Assembly: GCA_004151065.3 (NCBI GenBank)
Contig: NWUY0300019405.1
Location: 1-15,324, forward strand
Reading direction: 5' to 3'
Length of the DNA: 15,324 nucleotides
From: Larix sibirica
Lineage: Eukaryota > Streptophyta > Pinopsida > Pinales > Pinaceae
Shown here: positions 1 to 7,799 of the stretch, piece by piece
Position numbering within the stretch: the stretch's first letter is position 1
Layout: each line of letters starts with the position of its first letter
Program-made: the position numbers and the translations under genes
Notes under the pieces: generated by a model
Told to the model about the DNA's origin: nothing
The model's input: only the letters and a program-made list of their open reading frames with translations
The model's database searches: none

Positions 1-360
1 GAAAATAGTCGAAAGCTTTCGTGTTCCAATTCCTTCCAATGATGAGAGATATGGTACCCATACTAAGATGATCACTATGTGGATGTGGCTAAAGATCATC
101 ACTCTGTGCCTGCGGATAGAGATGACCGCTCTATGGCTTGGACACGTGGTAGGCCATACACTTTTGCTCTCTTGAAAGGGATAAAAACAACAAGTTTTGG
201 GAAAATCACCATAACTCTGTCTTGGAACATTAAAATTGGGTGAAACTTGTGGCATTGCAGAGAAGAAATATCAGGCCACTACAGGATGAAATTTCAAAGT
301 TGTGTACTCTTCTCTCTTATGATATCTTAAGGATTTGGTTCATAACAATAAGTATGATAT
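1..360 (+). pseudogene. Unidentified degenerate coding relic with nonapeptide repeats
   Basis: I do not recognise this sequence. It looks like old coding DNA spread over several frames. From 67 one frame is open through three Asp-rich nonapeptides and on into about 100 further bases; from about 174 another frame reads a charged, helix-like stretch starting ERDKNNKFWENHHN, with a single stop before a Leu/Arg-rich segment (QRRNIRPLQDEISKL) near 280-320. Charged repeats followed by a possible helical segment could belong to a retroelement gag or to an unrelated plant gene. No start codon, splice structure or conserved domain is visible, and the window edge cuts the left side. The copia element begins shortly downstream, near 401, and may have inserted into or beside it. 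Coding origin is an inference from the in-frame repeats. Confidence 0.3.
41..147 (+). repeat. Four tandem ~27-bp units coding an Asp-rich nonapeptide
   Basis: Four adjacent units can be read: DERYGTHTK (41-67), DDHYVDVAK (67-93), DHHSVPADR (94-120) and DDRSMAWTR (121-147). The shared pattern is Asp first, an acidic, basic or His residue next, Tyr or Ser at position four, and Lys or Arg last. The last three units are in one frame; the first is one base out of phase, so a single-base loss lies at the first junction. Conservation is clearer in the peptide than in the DNA, which suggests repeats that diverged while still coding. Confidence 0.45.
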
Positions 361-400
361 CTATAAATATTTTCAATAAAGTCTGGTTCAAAACATAATA

Positions 401-895
401 TGATTATTGAAGTCACAACTATAAAAATTTCCACCCCCTAAGAGACTACATGTCATAACTTGCACCCTTCATAGACTAGTGATACATTGGTCAATTGACT
501 CTTTGACCAACGCATTGACTAAGGAGTTGATTATCCGAACCACTAAGAATTCGACTATTGGGCCATTAGAAAAAAAAATAGATTATGGCACAAAACCAGG
601 TAGAAATATTGGAGGTTGCTATGTGCTATGGCGTAAGTACGTGGACCTACTATTCCTTGCTTCAAGGGAGTTTGTTACATCTTGGTGATATAAAGGGATG
701 GCCTTATGGGTTAATCTAGTATAGGAAATGGAAGATATTTTTCTATGTGATAGCATGTACCTTCTTAACACATTTTGATGTATTTATCTTATGTCCTATG
801 CTAGATTTCTTAAGTGTTGTAATGGTGTCTATAGGCATAACCACTTATTGGAATCATTATATTTCTGGTCTATCTTATTCCCTAATTCTCCAATG
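401..895 (+). repeat. 5' LTR of the copia element
   Basis: This block matches 5398-5883. The match is strong from about 505 onward and weak before that, so the left edge is approximate. It ends CCAATG, where the 3' copy ends CCAACA, so the terminal CA has decayed to TG. The PBS begins at the next base. The block from 660 to 696 is identical to 5648-5684. Short open frames inside it (479-688, 747-998) are chance readings of LTR sequence. Confidence 0.85.
686..694 (+). promoter_or_regulatory. Putative TATA box of the copia 5' LTR
   Basis: GATATAAAG lies inside the 37-bp block that is identical in the two LTRs. A plant LTR normally carries its RNA polymerase II TATA box in mid-LTR, at the U3/R boundary, and this position fits. 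Function is inferred from sequence and position only. Confidence 0.5.
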
Positions 896-907
896 TGGTA
901 TCAAAGC
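896..907 (+). other. Primer binding site, initiator-tRNA-Met type (copia)
   Basis: TGGTATCAAAGC differs by one base from TGGTATCAGAGC, the usual plant PBS complementary to the 3' end of initiator tRNA-Met. It lies immediately after the 5' LTR, as required for priming minus-strand DNA synthesis, and it fixes the LTR boundary at 895. Confidence 0.88.
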
Positions 908-1052
908 TATTGATTTGAGACACACCCTGTTGTGTACATGTCTTTTGAGGTTGTTGTGTAGATACACTATATTGAGTCGGATCTATTTGTTTGATTGACT
1001 CAGAGTTATGACTAGTAGATTGTATCAGGGTTTAGATCTATATATCGACAAT

Positions 1053-1900
1053 ATGGATTTCAAGAAAGAGATAATGATATTGAATGGTAAGAATTATGGA
1101 ATATGTGTACAAGATATAAAGAATTTGTTGAAAAGGAAGGCACCCTAGTGCTTTATGAATATTGTGATCCCAAATCCAAGGGATGATCAACATAAGCTTG
1201 TAATCAATGGGAAGAAGGATGAGGCCATAGGAATCATTACCGCCTATATTTAGAAGGAGAATCACTTTCATACAGGTGACATCAACTGTCCTCATCAAGT
1301 ATGAAAAAGGATAATGAATATGTTTGGTAAGACTGACGAAAGTCGGGTTAGGTAGGTTGAGAAAGATTTGATCTCTCTATATCCTCTCTCCTTTGAAAGA
1401 ATGGATGACTATTTGCCTAGTGTCAAGGATTTACAATTGAAGTTGGGTGAATGTGGTAAGGAATTTCTAAAGAAACATGGTCAAGTCATTGAACCGATCC
1501 TTGTGAACTTGGAAACACCATGTGATGTATTACGTTAAACATTTCATGCTAGTTAGGCACCTAGAAACTACGTGATGAATGCATATTTCAAGTAGTAGGC
1601 CCATCTATTTAATGGAAAAGGACGATAAAACCACAAAGAAAGAGGTTTATAATGCAACCAAGGGAAATTTCAGGGTTGCATTGACCAAAATGAAAACATG
1701 ATGAGCAGACTTCGAATAAGAAGGTAGAAAGAAGAAGACCTATTTCTATAATGGGAAATTGGGACACATGGATAATGATTACTAGAAGAAGACTAGAGAT
1801 ATGGAAGAGAAGGTCAAGAACCTTAAATGATACGTGTTTCCTTGATGATTATCTAATGTTTGGCACCAAATTCTGAAAGGTAAGGTAGACAACTATACAT
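1053..1900 (+). pseudogene. Copia gag relic with destroyed CCHC zinc knuckle
   Basis: Gag forms the virus-like particle and binds element RNA. The ATG at 1053 opens a clear copia gag N-terminus (MDFKKEIMILNGKNYG, then QDIKNLLKRKAP) that hits a TAG after 31 codons. Gag-like stretches continue in shifted frames: GKKDEAIGIITAYI near 1208-1250, then a helical segment containing ERMDDYLPSVKDLQLKLGE near 1399-1455. At 1741-1782 the zinc knuckle reads YFYNGKLGHMDNDY, where the family has C-x2-C-x4-H-x4-C. The His survives but all three Cys positions are Tyr or Asn, and a TAG follows at 1783. No small ORF here is a functional gene. The product is inferred from family resemblance and position directly after the PBS. 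Confidence 0.8.
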
Positions 1901-2010
1901 TTTATGTTATTACTTCTTAGTCCTTGCATGCTCATAATGCATAGATTGAGTGGATAGTCAATTTTGGCTATGTGCATCATATGGCTAAAGAGGCCTCTCT
2001 CTTTTCTTCC
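1900..2010 (+). pseudogene. Copia aspartic protease relic, active site lost
   Basis: The protease cuts the Gag-Pol polyprotein. The copia active-site region normally reads W-I-x-D-S-G, followed by a His-His-Met stretch. Here 1951-1983 codes WIVNFGYVHHM: the catalytic Asp is Asn (AAT at 1960) and the neighbouring Ser is Phe. The flanking sequence keeps the family look (YTFYVITS upstream; MAKEASLFSSLSD downstream), with a stop replacing a probable Gln or Trp codon. A frame change follows by 2028, where reading resumes in the third frame. The loss is unambiguous if the alignment to the D-S-G motif is right, which the surrounding residues support. Confidence 0.75.
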
Positions 2011-2027
2011 TTAAGTGATATATTGTA

Positions 2028-3170
2028 GCAAGTGATTGTGCACTTGTTGTTGCTGGTTGTGGTGACATTGAATGTTGAAATGGTGTGATCAATACTTAAC
2101 TTGAGTGCTAATTTGTTATCAATACCTTGACTTACCTAGATTGGTAAAAAGGTTTAATTTTATCCAGATCGGTTTGTTGTGAAAGATGTGAACAAATATT
2201 AAGAAGTAATTGCTAAAGGGTTCATTGATAATAATGATGGACTATACAAGTTCCATGAAATTCCCAAGAGATATTTTGGACTAACTGCACTCACAGGTCA
2301 AAATGATGACTAGAGCATAGTTTTGTGTGAACGACTCAAATATATAAATTTTTGAAGCTTGAAGTTGGTGGCGAAACATAACATGGTTATTAGTAGACCT
2401 AAAATTGTTACCCTTAATGGAGGTTGTGAATGGTGTGTGCTTGGAAAGCATCACTAGGATACCTTTGAAATAAGAAAAGCATGGAGAGAGAAGACTAAAT
2501 TGGAACTTGTCCATAGTGATCTATGTTCCCTAAACAAACCATCACTAGCTGGGTGTGAGGTACACTTTAACCTTCATTGATGATTTTTCTAGGTATACTT
2601 AGATATATTTATTGAAAAATAAGAGTCACGTCATTGAAAAATTCAAGGAATTTAAGGCATTAGCTAAAAAGAAATGCAATCGACCTGTGAAATGCTTAAG
2701 ATCAAACAATGGTTGAGAATATGTGAACACAATATTTGAAAACTATATGTCACAAAATGGTGTCCCTTGGTAGATATTTGTACCTAACACGCCTTATCAC
2801 AATGGAGTCACATAAAGTAAAAATCAAAATTTGGTTGAAATGGAAAGATGTTTCCCTCATGACAAAGGTTTGTTGACTAGCTTCTGGGTAGAGGATACTG
2901 CAATTAAAACTACCCGTTGAATCTTATTATGACTAATTTTGTCCCTAATACAACTCTTGTTGAAAAATGGATTAGAAGGAAACATTAAGTTGGACACCTT
3001 AGAACATTTGGATGTATTTCATGGGTGCATATCTTAGATGACTATAGAAATAGATTGGATGCAAAAATTCAGGCTTGCATCATGATGGGCCACTCTGAAG
3101 AGTCAAAGTCCTATAGATTGTTTAACCCAATCAAACAACATATAATCCTTTGAAGAATTTTTATCTTCGA
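2028..3170 (+). pseudogene. Copia integrase relic (pre-integrase and DDE core)
   Basis: Integrase joins the element cDNA to the host chromosome. Around 2098-2200 the pre-integrase segment is readable (SANLLSIP, then FYPDRFVVKDVNKY) with stops at probable Gln codons. A zinc-binding segment follows near 2430-2465 (CVLGKHH). The core starts with LVHSDLC, keeping the first catalytic Asp at 2518-2520. A one-base shift near 2551 moves reading to the second frame (TFIDDFS). There the second Asp is Asn at 2705-2707 (SNNG) and the catalytic Glu is a stop at 2813-2815. The spacing between the last two positions is exactly 35 residues, which supports the assignment. Downstream, TFGCISWVHILDDYRN and similar fragments continue the integrase C-terminal part to about 3170. 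Confidence 0.85.
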
Positions 3171-3565
3171 TGAGAATAACTCATGTATTAAACAATTGAA
3201 TTTCTCTTCTTGTTTGATGAATAATGATGCATTCAAGATCATGACATAAACATGATCGACATAAAACTATATTGGAGTGTTGACTAAATAGTCGACTCAT
3301 ATGCCTTCCTCGACTTGTAGCTAATCATCGAATACATAATCAATTACCATATTAATTGGGACCCCTAAATGGCCATCTGGTAAATTGGTCATTCTAAGGA
3401 TCTCTTCACTTTATAATACATGTCTACCCTGATGGGTTTCTAAGACAATTGAATTTGCTAGAGATGATGTAGGAGACATCAATGACTCGAGGAAGACTAG
3501 AAGGTAAAAACAACATCGTAGTGTTTCTCTACTGGCGTGTGCGTTAGAGGTATGTGATATAGATA

Positions 3566-3583
3566 CATATGCATATGCATATG
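3566..3583. repeat. 18-bp perfect palindrome of alternating CATATG/CAT
   Basis: CATATGCATATGCATATG is its own reverse complement and is made of three CATATG units. It lies between the integrase and RT parts of the copia element. It is most likely a short simple-sequence expansion in neutral DNA. Confidence 0.7.
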
Positions 3584-3589
3584 GTCGAT

Positions 3590-4335
3590 TTGGATGGGAT
3601 AATTCTATAGGTAAAGAATACAATTCCTTGATGCAGAATAAAACTTGGGATTAGTTCCTTAACCACAAACATAGAATGTAGTGAAGTGTCAATGGGTTGA
3701 CAAGACCAAATTCACATCTCATGTCATTGTTGAAATACATAAAGCTCATTTGGTATCAAATGGTTTTTCCTAGCAAGAAGGCATCGACTACACTAAAACC
3801 TTTTCCCAAGTCACAAAAATGAATTTTGTTTGACTAATTTTTTTTACTTTCCGCTCAATTTGGATGGGAGGTAAATTAGATGGATTCCAAAAGTCTATTT
3901 CTTGATGGAGATATGACTGAAGAAATTTATATGGAGAAACCCACTGGTTTTGCGAAGAATTCCAATCTTGTTTGTTAACTGAAGAAATCTATGTATTGTT
4001 TGGAACATGCCCTTAAGGATTTGTATGACAAGATTTACCATTTATTTATCAATATTGGTTTCAAATGATCTGAATCAAATCCAAAAATATATGTTTTGCA
4101 TGTAAATGGTGGAACCTTAATTGTTGCATCATATGCAGATGATTTAGTTATTACTGGAAGCAATCTAAATCTGATATTGGCTTTGAAGAAACAATTGGTT
4201 GATAACTTTGAAATGTTTGGCCTTGGTCTCCTACATTTCCTTTTGGGCATCCAAGTTTTATAAATGGATGATGGTATCTTTATTTCTCAATCTAAATATG
4301 TAATGGATATTTTGCAAAGATTGAAGATGGAAGAC
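3590..4335 (+). pseudogene. Copia reverse transcriptase relic, YADD motif kept
   Basis: Reverse transcriptase copies element RNA into DNA. The start is marked by KEYNSLMQNKTWD near 3613-3652, the usual copia RT entry. After shifted segments, reading settles in the first frame from about 3850. The first catalytic motif is MDSKSLFLDGD at 3880-3912, with the catalytic Asp kept at 3883. The strand-transfer motif YADD is intact at 4132-4143 (ASYADDLVITG). LLHFLLGIQV and YVMDILQRLKMEDCK follow as expected. In-frame stops replace residues at several sites, including TAG just before the first motif and TAA within VC*LKKSMY near 3975. The domain is therefore dead even though both catalytic motifs can be seen. 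Confidence 0.9.
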
Positions 4336-4529
4336 TGTAAAGATTTCCTACATCTTTTCAGTGGGGAGTGAAATTGACCAAATAATATGATTGAGTGAAA
4401 GTCAATGAGACACTCTATCGACAATGGGTTGGTAGCCTTATTTATTTGACTCACAATCGACATAAAATTTCCTTTGATGTTGGTATGTTCTTTTGGTTTG
4501 TGTAGGATCCACATGAAAGCCATTGGAAT

Positions 4530-5335
4530 GCCACAAATATGATTGTCCATTATATCAAGGGAACTTATTAACTTGGTATAAAATATTTGGATAATACATC
4601 TGTCTATTAGTCAGTTATTCTGACTTGGATTGGGTAGAGGATGGTGATGATAGGAAGTGTACACTAGGCTATGTGTTTCATCTTGGATTTGGACCCTTGG
4701 TCTATTCATGCAAGAAGCATAAGGTGGTATTTCTTTCGATGATAGAACTTGAATATCACGTTGAAGTTAATGTTGGCACATAGGCCATATGGATTCGACA
4801 ACTCTTGTCAATTGGGTCTAGCCTGAGTGGTTGTGGGATGGAGTGTTATCCTCCCCAACAAGGTTCTATTACCGTAAGTGACATTTTGAGCTCATATTGA
4901 GTATATTATTGTAAAAAATTCAAGCCCTATTATTGAATCGGTTTTGTTATTTGAAGAATCGATGGTTTACCTTGGGTACCATCCTCGAAATGAGGGGAAG
5001 TGCCCGAGGATTTTCCCTAGGATAATTACATGAAAAAAATAATGGATTTGACAACTCTTGGGAGAGGTTGGTTTTCTAGTCACCATGATGACTGTAATCT
5101 TTTGTGATAATCAAAGTTCAATACAGGTTGTCAAAAATCCTATTGCACATAGAAATATGAAGCATGTGGAGCTTCATGCTCATTATTTATGACAATTGGT
5201 ACCTGTTAACATTGTGAATTTTGTATATTCCAAAAAAAATGATCATATTGTTTATATCTTTACAAATCCTTTATCAGAAGCTAAGTTTGTGAAACTTTAG
5301 GCTATGCTTGGGCTTTAGAAAGATGCAATTATCGA
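4530..5335 (+). pseudogene. Copia RNase H relic, split by a 253-bp insert
   Basis: RNase H removes RNA from the RNA:DNA hybrid during reverse transcription. The domain begins near 4533 (NMIVHYIKGTY) and continues in the second frame with YSDLDWVEDGDDRKC from 4616; the first catalytic Asp is at 4622-4624. IELEYHV at 4742-4762 keeps the catalytic Glu region. At 4807 the domain is interrupted and resumes at 5043 in the third frame, leading into FCDNQS with its Asp at 5106-5108. The C-terminal part (NMKHVELHAH, DHIVYIFTNPLSEAKF) ends near 5335. The catalytic acids all survive, but stops and the out-of-frame insert destroy the gene. Substitutions such as Ala to Val and Ser to Leu fit C-to-T decay. 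Confidence 0.85.
4789..5060 (+). other. 253-bp insert/duplication in copia RNase H with 19-bp direct repeats
   Basis: ATGGATTCGACAACTCTTG at 4789-4807 is repeated with one change at 5042-5060 (ATGGATTTGACAACTCTTG). Both copies code the same RNase H residues (W-I-x-Q-L-L), and normal coding resumes only after the second. The 234 bases between them are foreign to RNase H. They include a donor-like GTAAGT at 4874-4879 and a purine-rich GAGGGGAAGTGCCCGAGG stretch near 4993-5010. There are no terminal inverted repeats, poly-A tail or ORF. A target duplication of 19 bp would be unusual for known plant elements, so repair-mediated or unequal recombination is equally likely. Confidence 0.6.
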
Positions 5336-5387
5336 GGGGTGTGCATAAGTGGTTCCACCTATTGAATCTGCATAGTTTTGTGCCGAT

Positions 5388-5397
5388 GGATGGGAGG
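5388..5397 (+). other. Polypurine tract of the copia element
   Basis: GGATGGGAGG lies directly upstream of the TGTTGG that opens the 3' LTR. Plus-strand DNA synthesis primes from such a tract. The position is right, although the run is broken by one T. Confidence 0.65.
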
Positions 5398-5883
5398 TGT
5401 TGGAATGATATGACTTTCTAGTTCATCGCAACTTTTTATCTTTTGAAGACAAACAATCAACAATTGATTAGAAGAGTTGAGTGAGTGGTCGAATGGTGGA
5501 TTGACTCGGGAGTTGACTAGTAGACCGACTAAGCATTTGACTGGTTGGGATGTTAGAATATAATAGTTATCTATGGTATTGAACATGGAAAAAATAATAG
5601 AGATTGTTATGTGTTATGATCCAAGTATGTGGAATTCTTATTCCTCACTTCAAGGGAGTTTGTTACATCTTGGTGATATAAAGGTATGGCCTTATGGGTT
5701 GATCTAGTGTGAGCAATGGAAGATATTATTCTATGTGAAAACATATTCCACATTAATGCATTTTGATGTATTTATCTATTGCGCTATGCTAGCTTGCTTA
5801 AGTGTTGTGACTATGTCTCTTAACACCACCTCTTCTTGGAATCATGAACTCTATGATCTATCTAATTCCATAATTATCCAACA
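5398..5883 (+). repeat. 3' LTR of the copia element
   Basis: It opens with TGTTGGAATG and ends with CCAACA, the usual TG...CA ends, and is 486 bp long. It matches the 5' LTR best between about 5490 and 5883, including the 37-bp identical block at 5648-5684 with its TATA box at 5674-5682. It holds more A and T than the 5' copy at most differing sites, so it appears more deaminated. Confidence 0.88.
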
Positions 5884-6600
5884 TGTTACTCCTTACATCT
5901 AAGATTCTCCATAATGATTATGTAACATTCTTCTTGATATGCATTGTATCAAACAAATGAGCTACTTGTAGGTTCTCATGGTAGGGAAACCTACTAAATT
6001 AGATGGAGTATCCTTTCATTTCTCATGTAATCCCATTAATGCATTGATGGAATTTATGAAACATAAATGAAACAACAATAATTGTTAGTTATGGTAAAAT
6101 TAATTGAGCATAAATAAAAATTGCATAACATTACATAAAATACAGATACCAATTGCTCAAGTTGACGACTAATCTTATTATATATTACGATTTCCATAGT
6201 TGAGGTTGTTAACACCTAACTTTTTCCCACCTACCTGTTCATTATCCCCATCACACATATACATCATTACCACATTTCATTTCCACCCCCTTGGACCTTC
6301 ATTAAACCAAAAATTAAAGTCACATACCAAAAAGGGCTATTTTACAAAATTAAATTGCTCAATTATCTAAAAAATGATCAACTTATGCCCCGACTTGACT
6401 TTTGGATGTTTCTCCTTTTTATCCTCAACAAAAAGAAGAAACTTGGCACAACCCTTGTGATATCCCAATTTGCAAAAAGGATTAAAAAAGTGAAAGGCAC
6501 AAAGCAAAAGCTAAAAGGAAAAAATCAAGGAAAAAGTAAAATAAAAAATAGAAAATCAAAGCATGATCCTTATCCTAGAGCTATCCATTGTGCATGTAAA
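5884..6600. other. AT-rich stretch without recognisable genes
   Basis: Nothing codes convincingly here. The open frame at 6355-6603 is a lysine-rich reading of A-rich DNA with no domain. A weak stem (GTAGGTT at 5968-5974 with AACCTAC at 5988-5994, 13-base loop) is the only structure seen. The right half could be the U3 part of the LTR-like region that follows, but I found no second copy to prove it. Confidence 0.5.
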
Positions 6601-6725
6601 TGAGCCCTCAAGGTCCCTCATTCAATACCAATTCTCCATTCATTACTCAAGTCATTACTCTGCATAAATATCCCCGAGATTCGAACTCCCTCATGTGTTC
6701 CTTTCTCACTTCACTGGAGACCGCT

Positions 6726-6736
6726 TACGTGACGTA
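6726..6736 (+). promoter_or_regulatory. TACGTGACGTA, bZIP-type ACGT motif pair
   Basis: The 11-mer has mirrored TACGT/ACGTA arms around a central G. It holds an ACGTGA (ABRE-like) and an overlapping TGACGTA (as-1/CRE-like) core, both known targets of plant bZIP factors. It lies 56 bases past the TATA-like site, in the leader rather than upstream, so a role is only a possibility. Confidence 0.25.
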
Positions 6737-7061
6737 TGGTCGGAGAATTGTGGACTGCTAGGAGACTAAGCGGACCCTCCCTCGGACAGTTACAGGGGCC
6801 TCTTCTACTGCAACTCAGAGGTGATACTTGTTCTCTGTAAAACCCATTTTTATCAATGAAAAACAACATTCGTTATTTCTTAATCATGCTTTATGGATCT
6901 GTTTGTTTATGAAGAATGCATAATTTGTTTCGTTTTGTTTTCAGTATCTCTTAATTTAGTTATGCCTTCATGTTAGATTAGATATTTTGATTCTTGTTTT
7001 GTTTTATTTAATCCTTTGCCCTGAAACTCTACTAGGATTAGCACAACTCGTAGTAGGTGCA

Positions 7062-7085
7062 TTTTCGCACGTGCTGGTGCGAAAA
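7062..7085. repeat. Perfect 9-bp hairpin, TTTTCGCAC / GTGCGAAAA
   Basis: TTTTCGCAC at 7062-7070 pairs perfectly with GTGCGAAAA at 7077-7085 across a six-base loop (GTGCTG). The stem includes two CpG pairs in a CpG-poor setting. It sits between the promoter-like region and the coding relic, where a retroelement leader would carry packaging or dimerisation structure; that role is a guess. Confidence 0.7.
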
Positions 7086-7115
7086 CACTAGCAACAAGCA
7101 TTAGCTCATATTTGG

Positions 7116-7211
7116 AACCTATGGAGGATCACAGTCCTTAAGAGAGAAACGACTCACATTGAGCACCTATGAAGGGTCGCATTCCTGCAAAGAGTAATGA
7201 CTCATAATTTG
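7116..7211 (+). repeat. 48-bp tandem duplication (16 codons)
   Basis: The stretch from AACCTATGGAGG is echoed 48 bases later by CACCTATGAAGG. The translations EPMEDHSP-ERNDSH and APMKGRIPAKSNDS align at Pro-Met, the charged run and the final Asn-Asp-Ser. The copies are about two-thirds alike in DNA. Being an exact multiple of three, the period kept the frame. Confidence 0.5.
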
Positions 7212-7269
7212 TAGATAGTAAAACTAAAAAAGTAAAGTTGAAAACAAGCATTCCTCTGTACCATTTTGG

Positions 7270-7540
7270 ATGCCCTATAATTTCAAGGGAACTCACTTAA
7301 ATTATTTTGAAAGCCTATGTGCACCATCTTTCCTTCCCTACATTTTGGAGGGCCCTTAGCATAATTACGAAAGCAAAAACTATGATGCTCTTGAATCACT
7401 AGGGATGCCCTACAATTTTGAGGATATCAACTAGAGGTTTGAAAGAAGGTAGTATAATAACCTTGACCAACCTTGGTCACCCTACAACTTGGAGGGAAAC
7501 CACCAAAATTATGAAAGAAGAAACTACGAAGGGCTTGAAC
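7270..7540 (+). repeat. Four ~24-codon tandem units beginning Pro-Tyr
   Basis: In one frame the units begin PYNFKGTHLNYFES, PYILEGP*HNYESKNY, PYNFEDIN*RFERR and PYNLEGNHQNYERRNY. Their lengths are about 21, 24, 24 and 23 codons. Conserved positions are Pro-Tyr-Asn, a Gly or Asp at six, Asn-Tyr-Glu in the middle and Leu-Glu/Asp near the end. A detached partial copy (WMPFNLED) lies at 8165-8189. Confidence 0.5.
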
Positions 7541-7799
7541 CACCTTTCAAATTCAACTCGGCGAGAACGTTGAACATTTAATCATTTAAGCTTCTCCTCC
7601 TTTACGATCCATGAAAGTTTTGAAAGAAGACAATATAATAAGCTTGAACCAACTTGGTCGCCTTACAACTTAGAGGGAAGCCGTCAAAATTCTAAAAGCA
7701 ATAACTATGATGGTCTTGAACCACCTTTCAAAACCAACTTAGTGCGAATGTTGGGAATTTATTCATTTAAGCTTTCTCCTCCTTTAAGACCCAACTTGA
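7438..7799 (+). repeat. 181-bp tandem duplication, copies 7438-7618 and 7619-7799
   Basis: The two copies share TTTGAAAGAAG at their starts, TACAACTT-AGAGGGAA mid-way, CTTGAACCACCTTTCAAA and CATTTAAGCTT near their ends. The period is 60 codons plus one base, which shifts the second copy by one frame, probably from a later single-base change. The second copy has no stop while the first has two. Confidence 0.75.

Larger units (their letters stand above)
401..5883 (+). mobile_element. Degenerate Ty1/copia LTR retrotransposon, structurally complete
   Basis: The element has all expected parts in copia order: LTR, PBS, gag, protease, integrase, reverse transcriptase, RNase H, polypurine tract, LTR. 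Integrase precedes RT, which is diagnostic of copia rather than gypsy. Every domain carries stops or frameshifts, so it cannot make its own proteins. The LTRs align at a nearly constant offset of 4988 bases, so internal gains and losses within them are few. In columns 614-673 against 5602-5661 there are 14 mismatches in 60, 11 of them transitions, implying an old insertion. The right edge (5883) is well supported by the LTR comparison and by the PBS directly following 895. The left edge near 401 is uncertain, and no convincing target-site duplication was found. Confidence 0.93.
6640..7090 (+). promoter_or_regulatory. Possible LTR fragment or solo promoter region
   Basis: A TATA-like GCATAAATA lies at 6662-6670. 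It is followed by a GC-richer leader-like stretch (6700-6830) and then a T-rich zone ending TTTTGTTTTCAG at 6932-6943 that resembles a 3' splice site. The region ends in a strong hairpin at 7062-7085, and a degenerate coding relic starts just after it. This order (promoter, leader, structured end, coding) fits the right part of a long plant LTR followed by an internal domain. No partner LTR and no clear PBS were found, so a truncated element, a solo LTR or a decayed host promoter all remain possible. Confidence 0.3.

Noticed and set aside
479-998. Two forward open frames of 69 and 83 codons near the left side
   Set aside because: Both lie inside the copia 5' LTR, which is duplicated at 5398-5883 where the frames are not kept.
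390-5890. Target-site duplication for the copia element
   Set aside because: The left edge is blurred; candidate 5-mers TAATA (396-400) and TGTTA (5884-5888) match at only three of five bases.
5968-5994. 7-bp stem as a possible terminator or small transposon end
   Set aside because: It has a long loop, no T-run, no flanking duplication and no second copy. Stems of this size are common by chance.
6355-6603. 82-codon lysine-rich open frame
   Set aside because: It is an A-rich reading with low complexity, no domain and no promoter of its own. Chance is the simplest explanation.
6818-6943. Possible intron from AG|GTGATA to TTTTGTTTTCAG
   Set aside because: The acceptor looks good but the donor is weak, and there is no coding sequence on either side to be joined.
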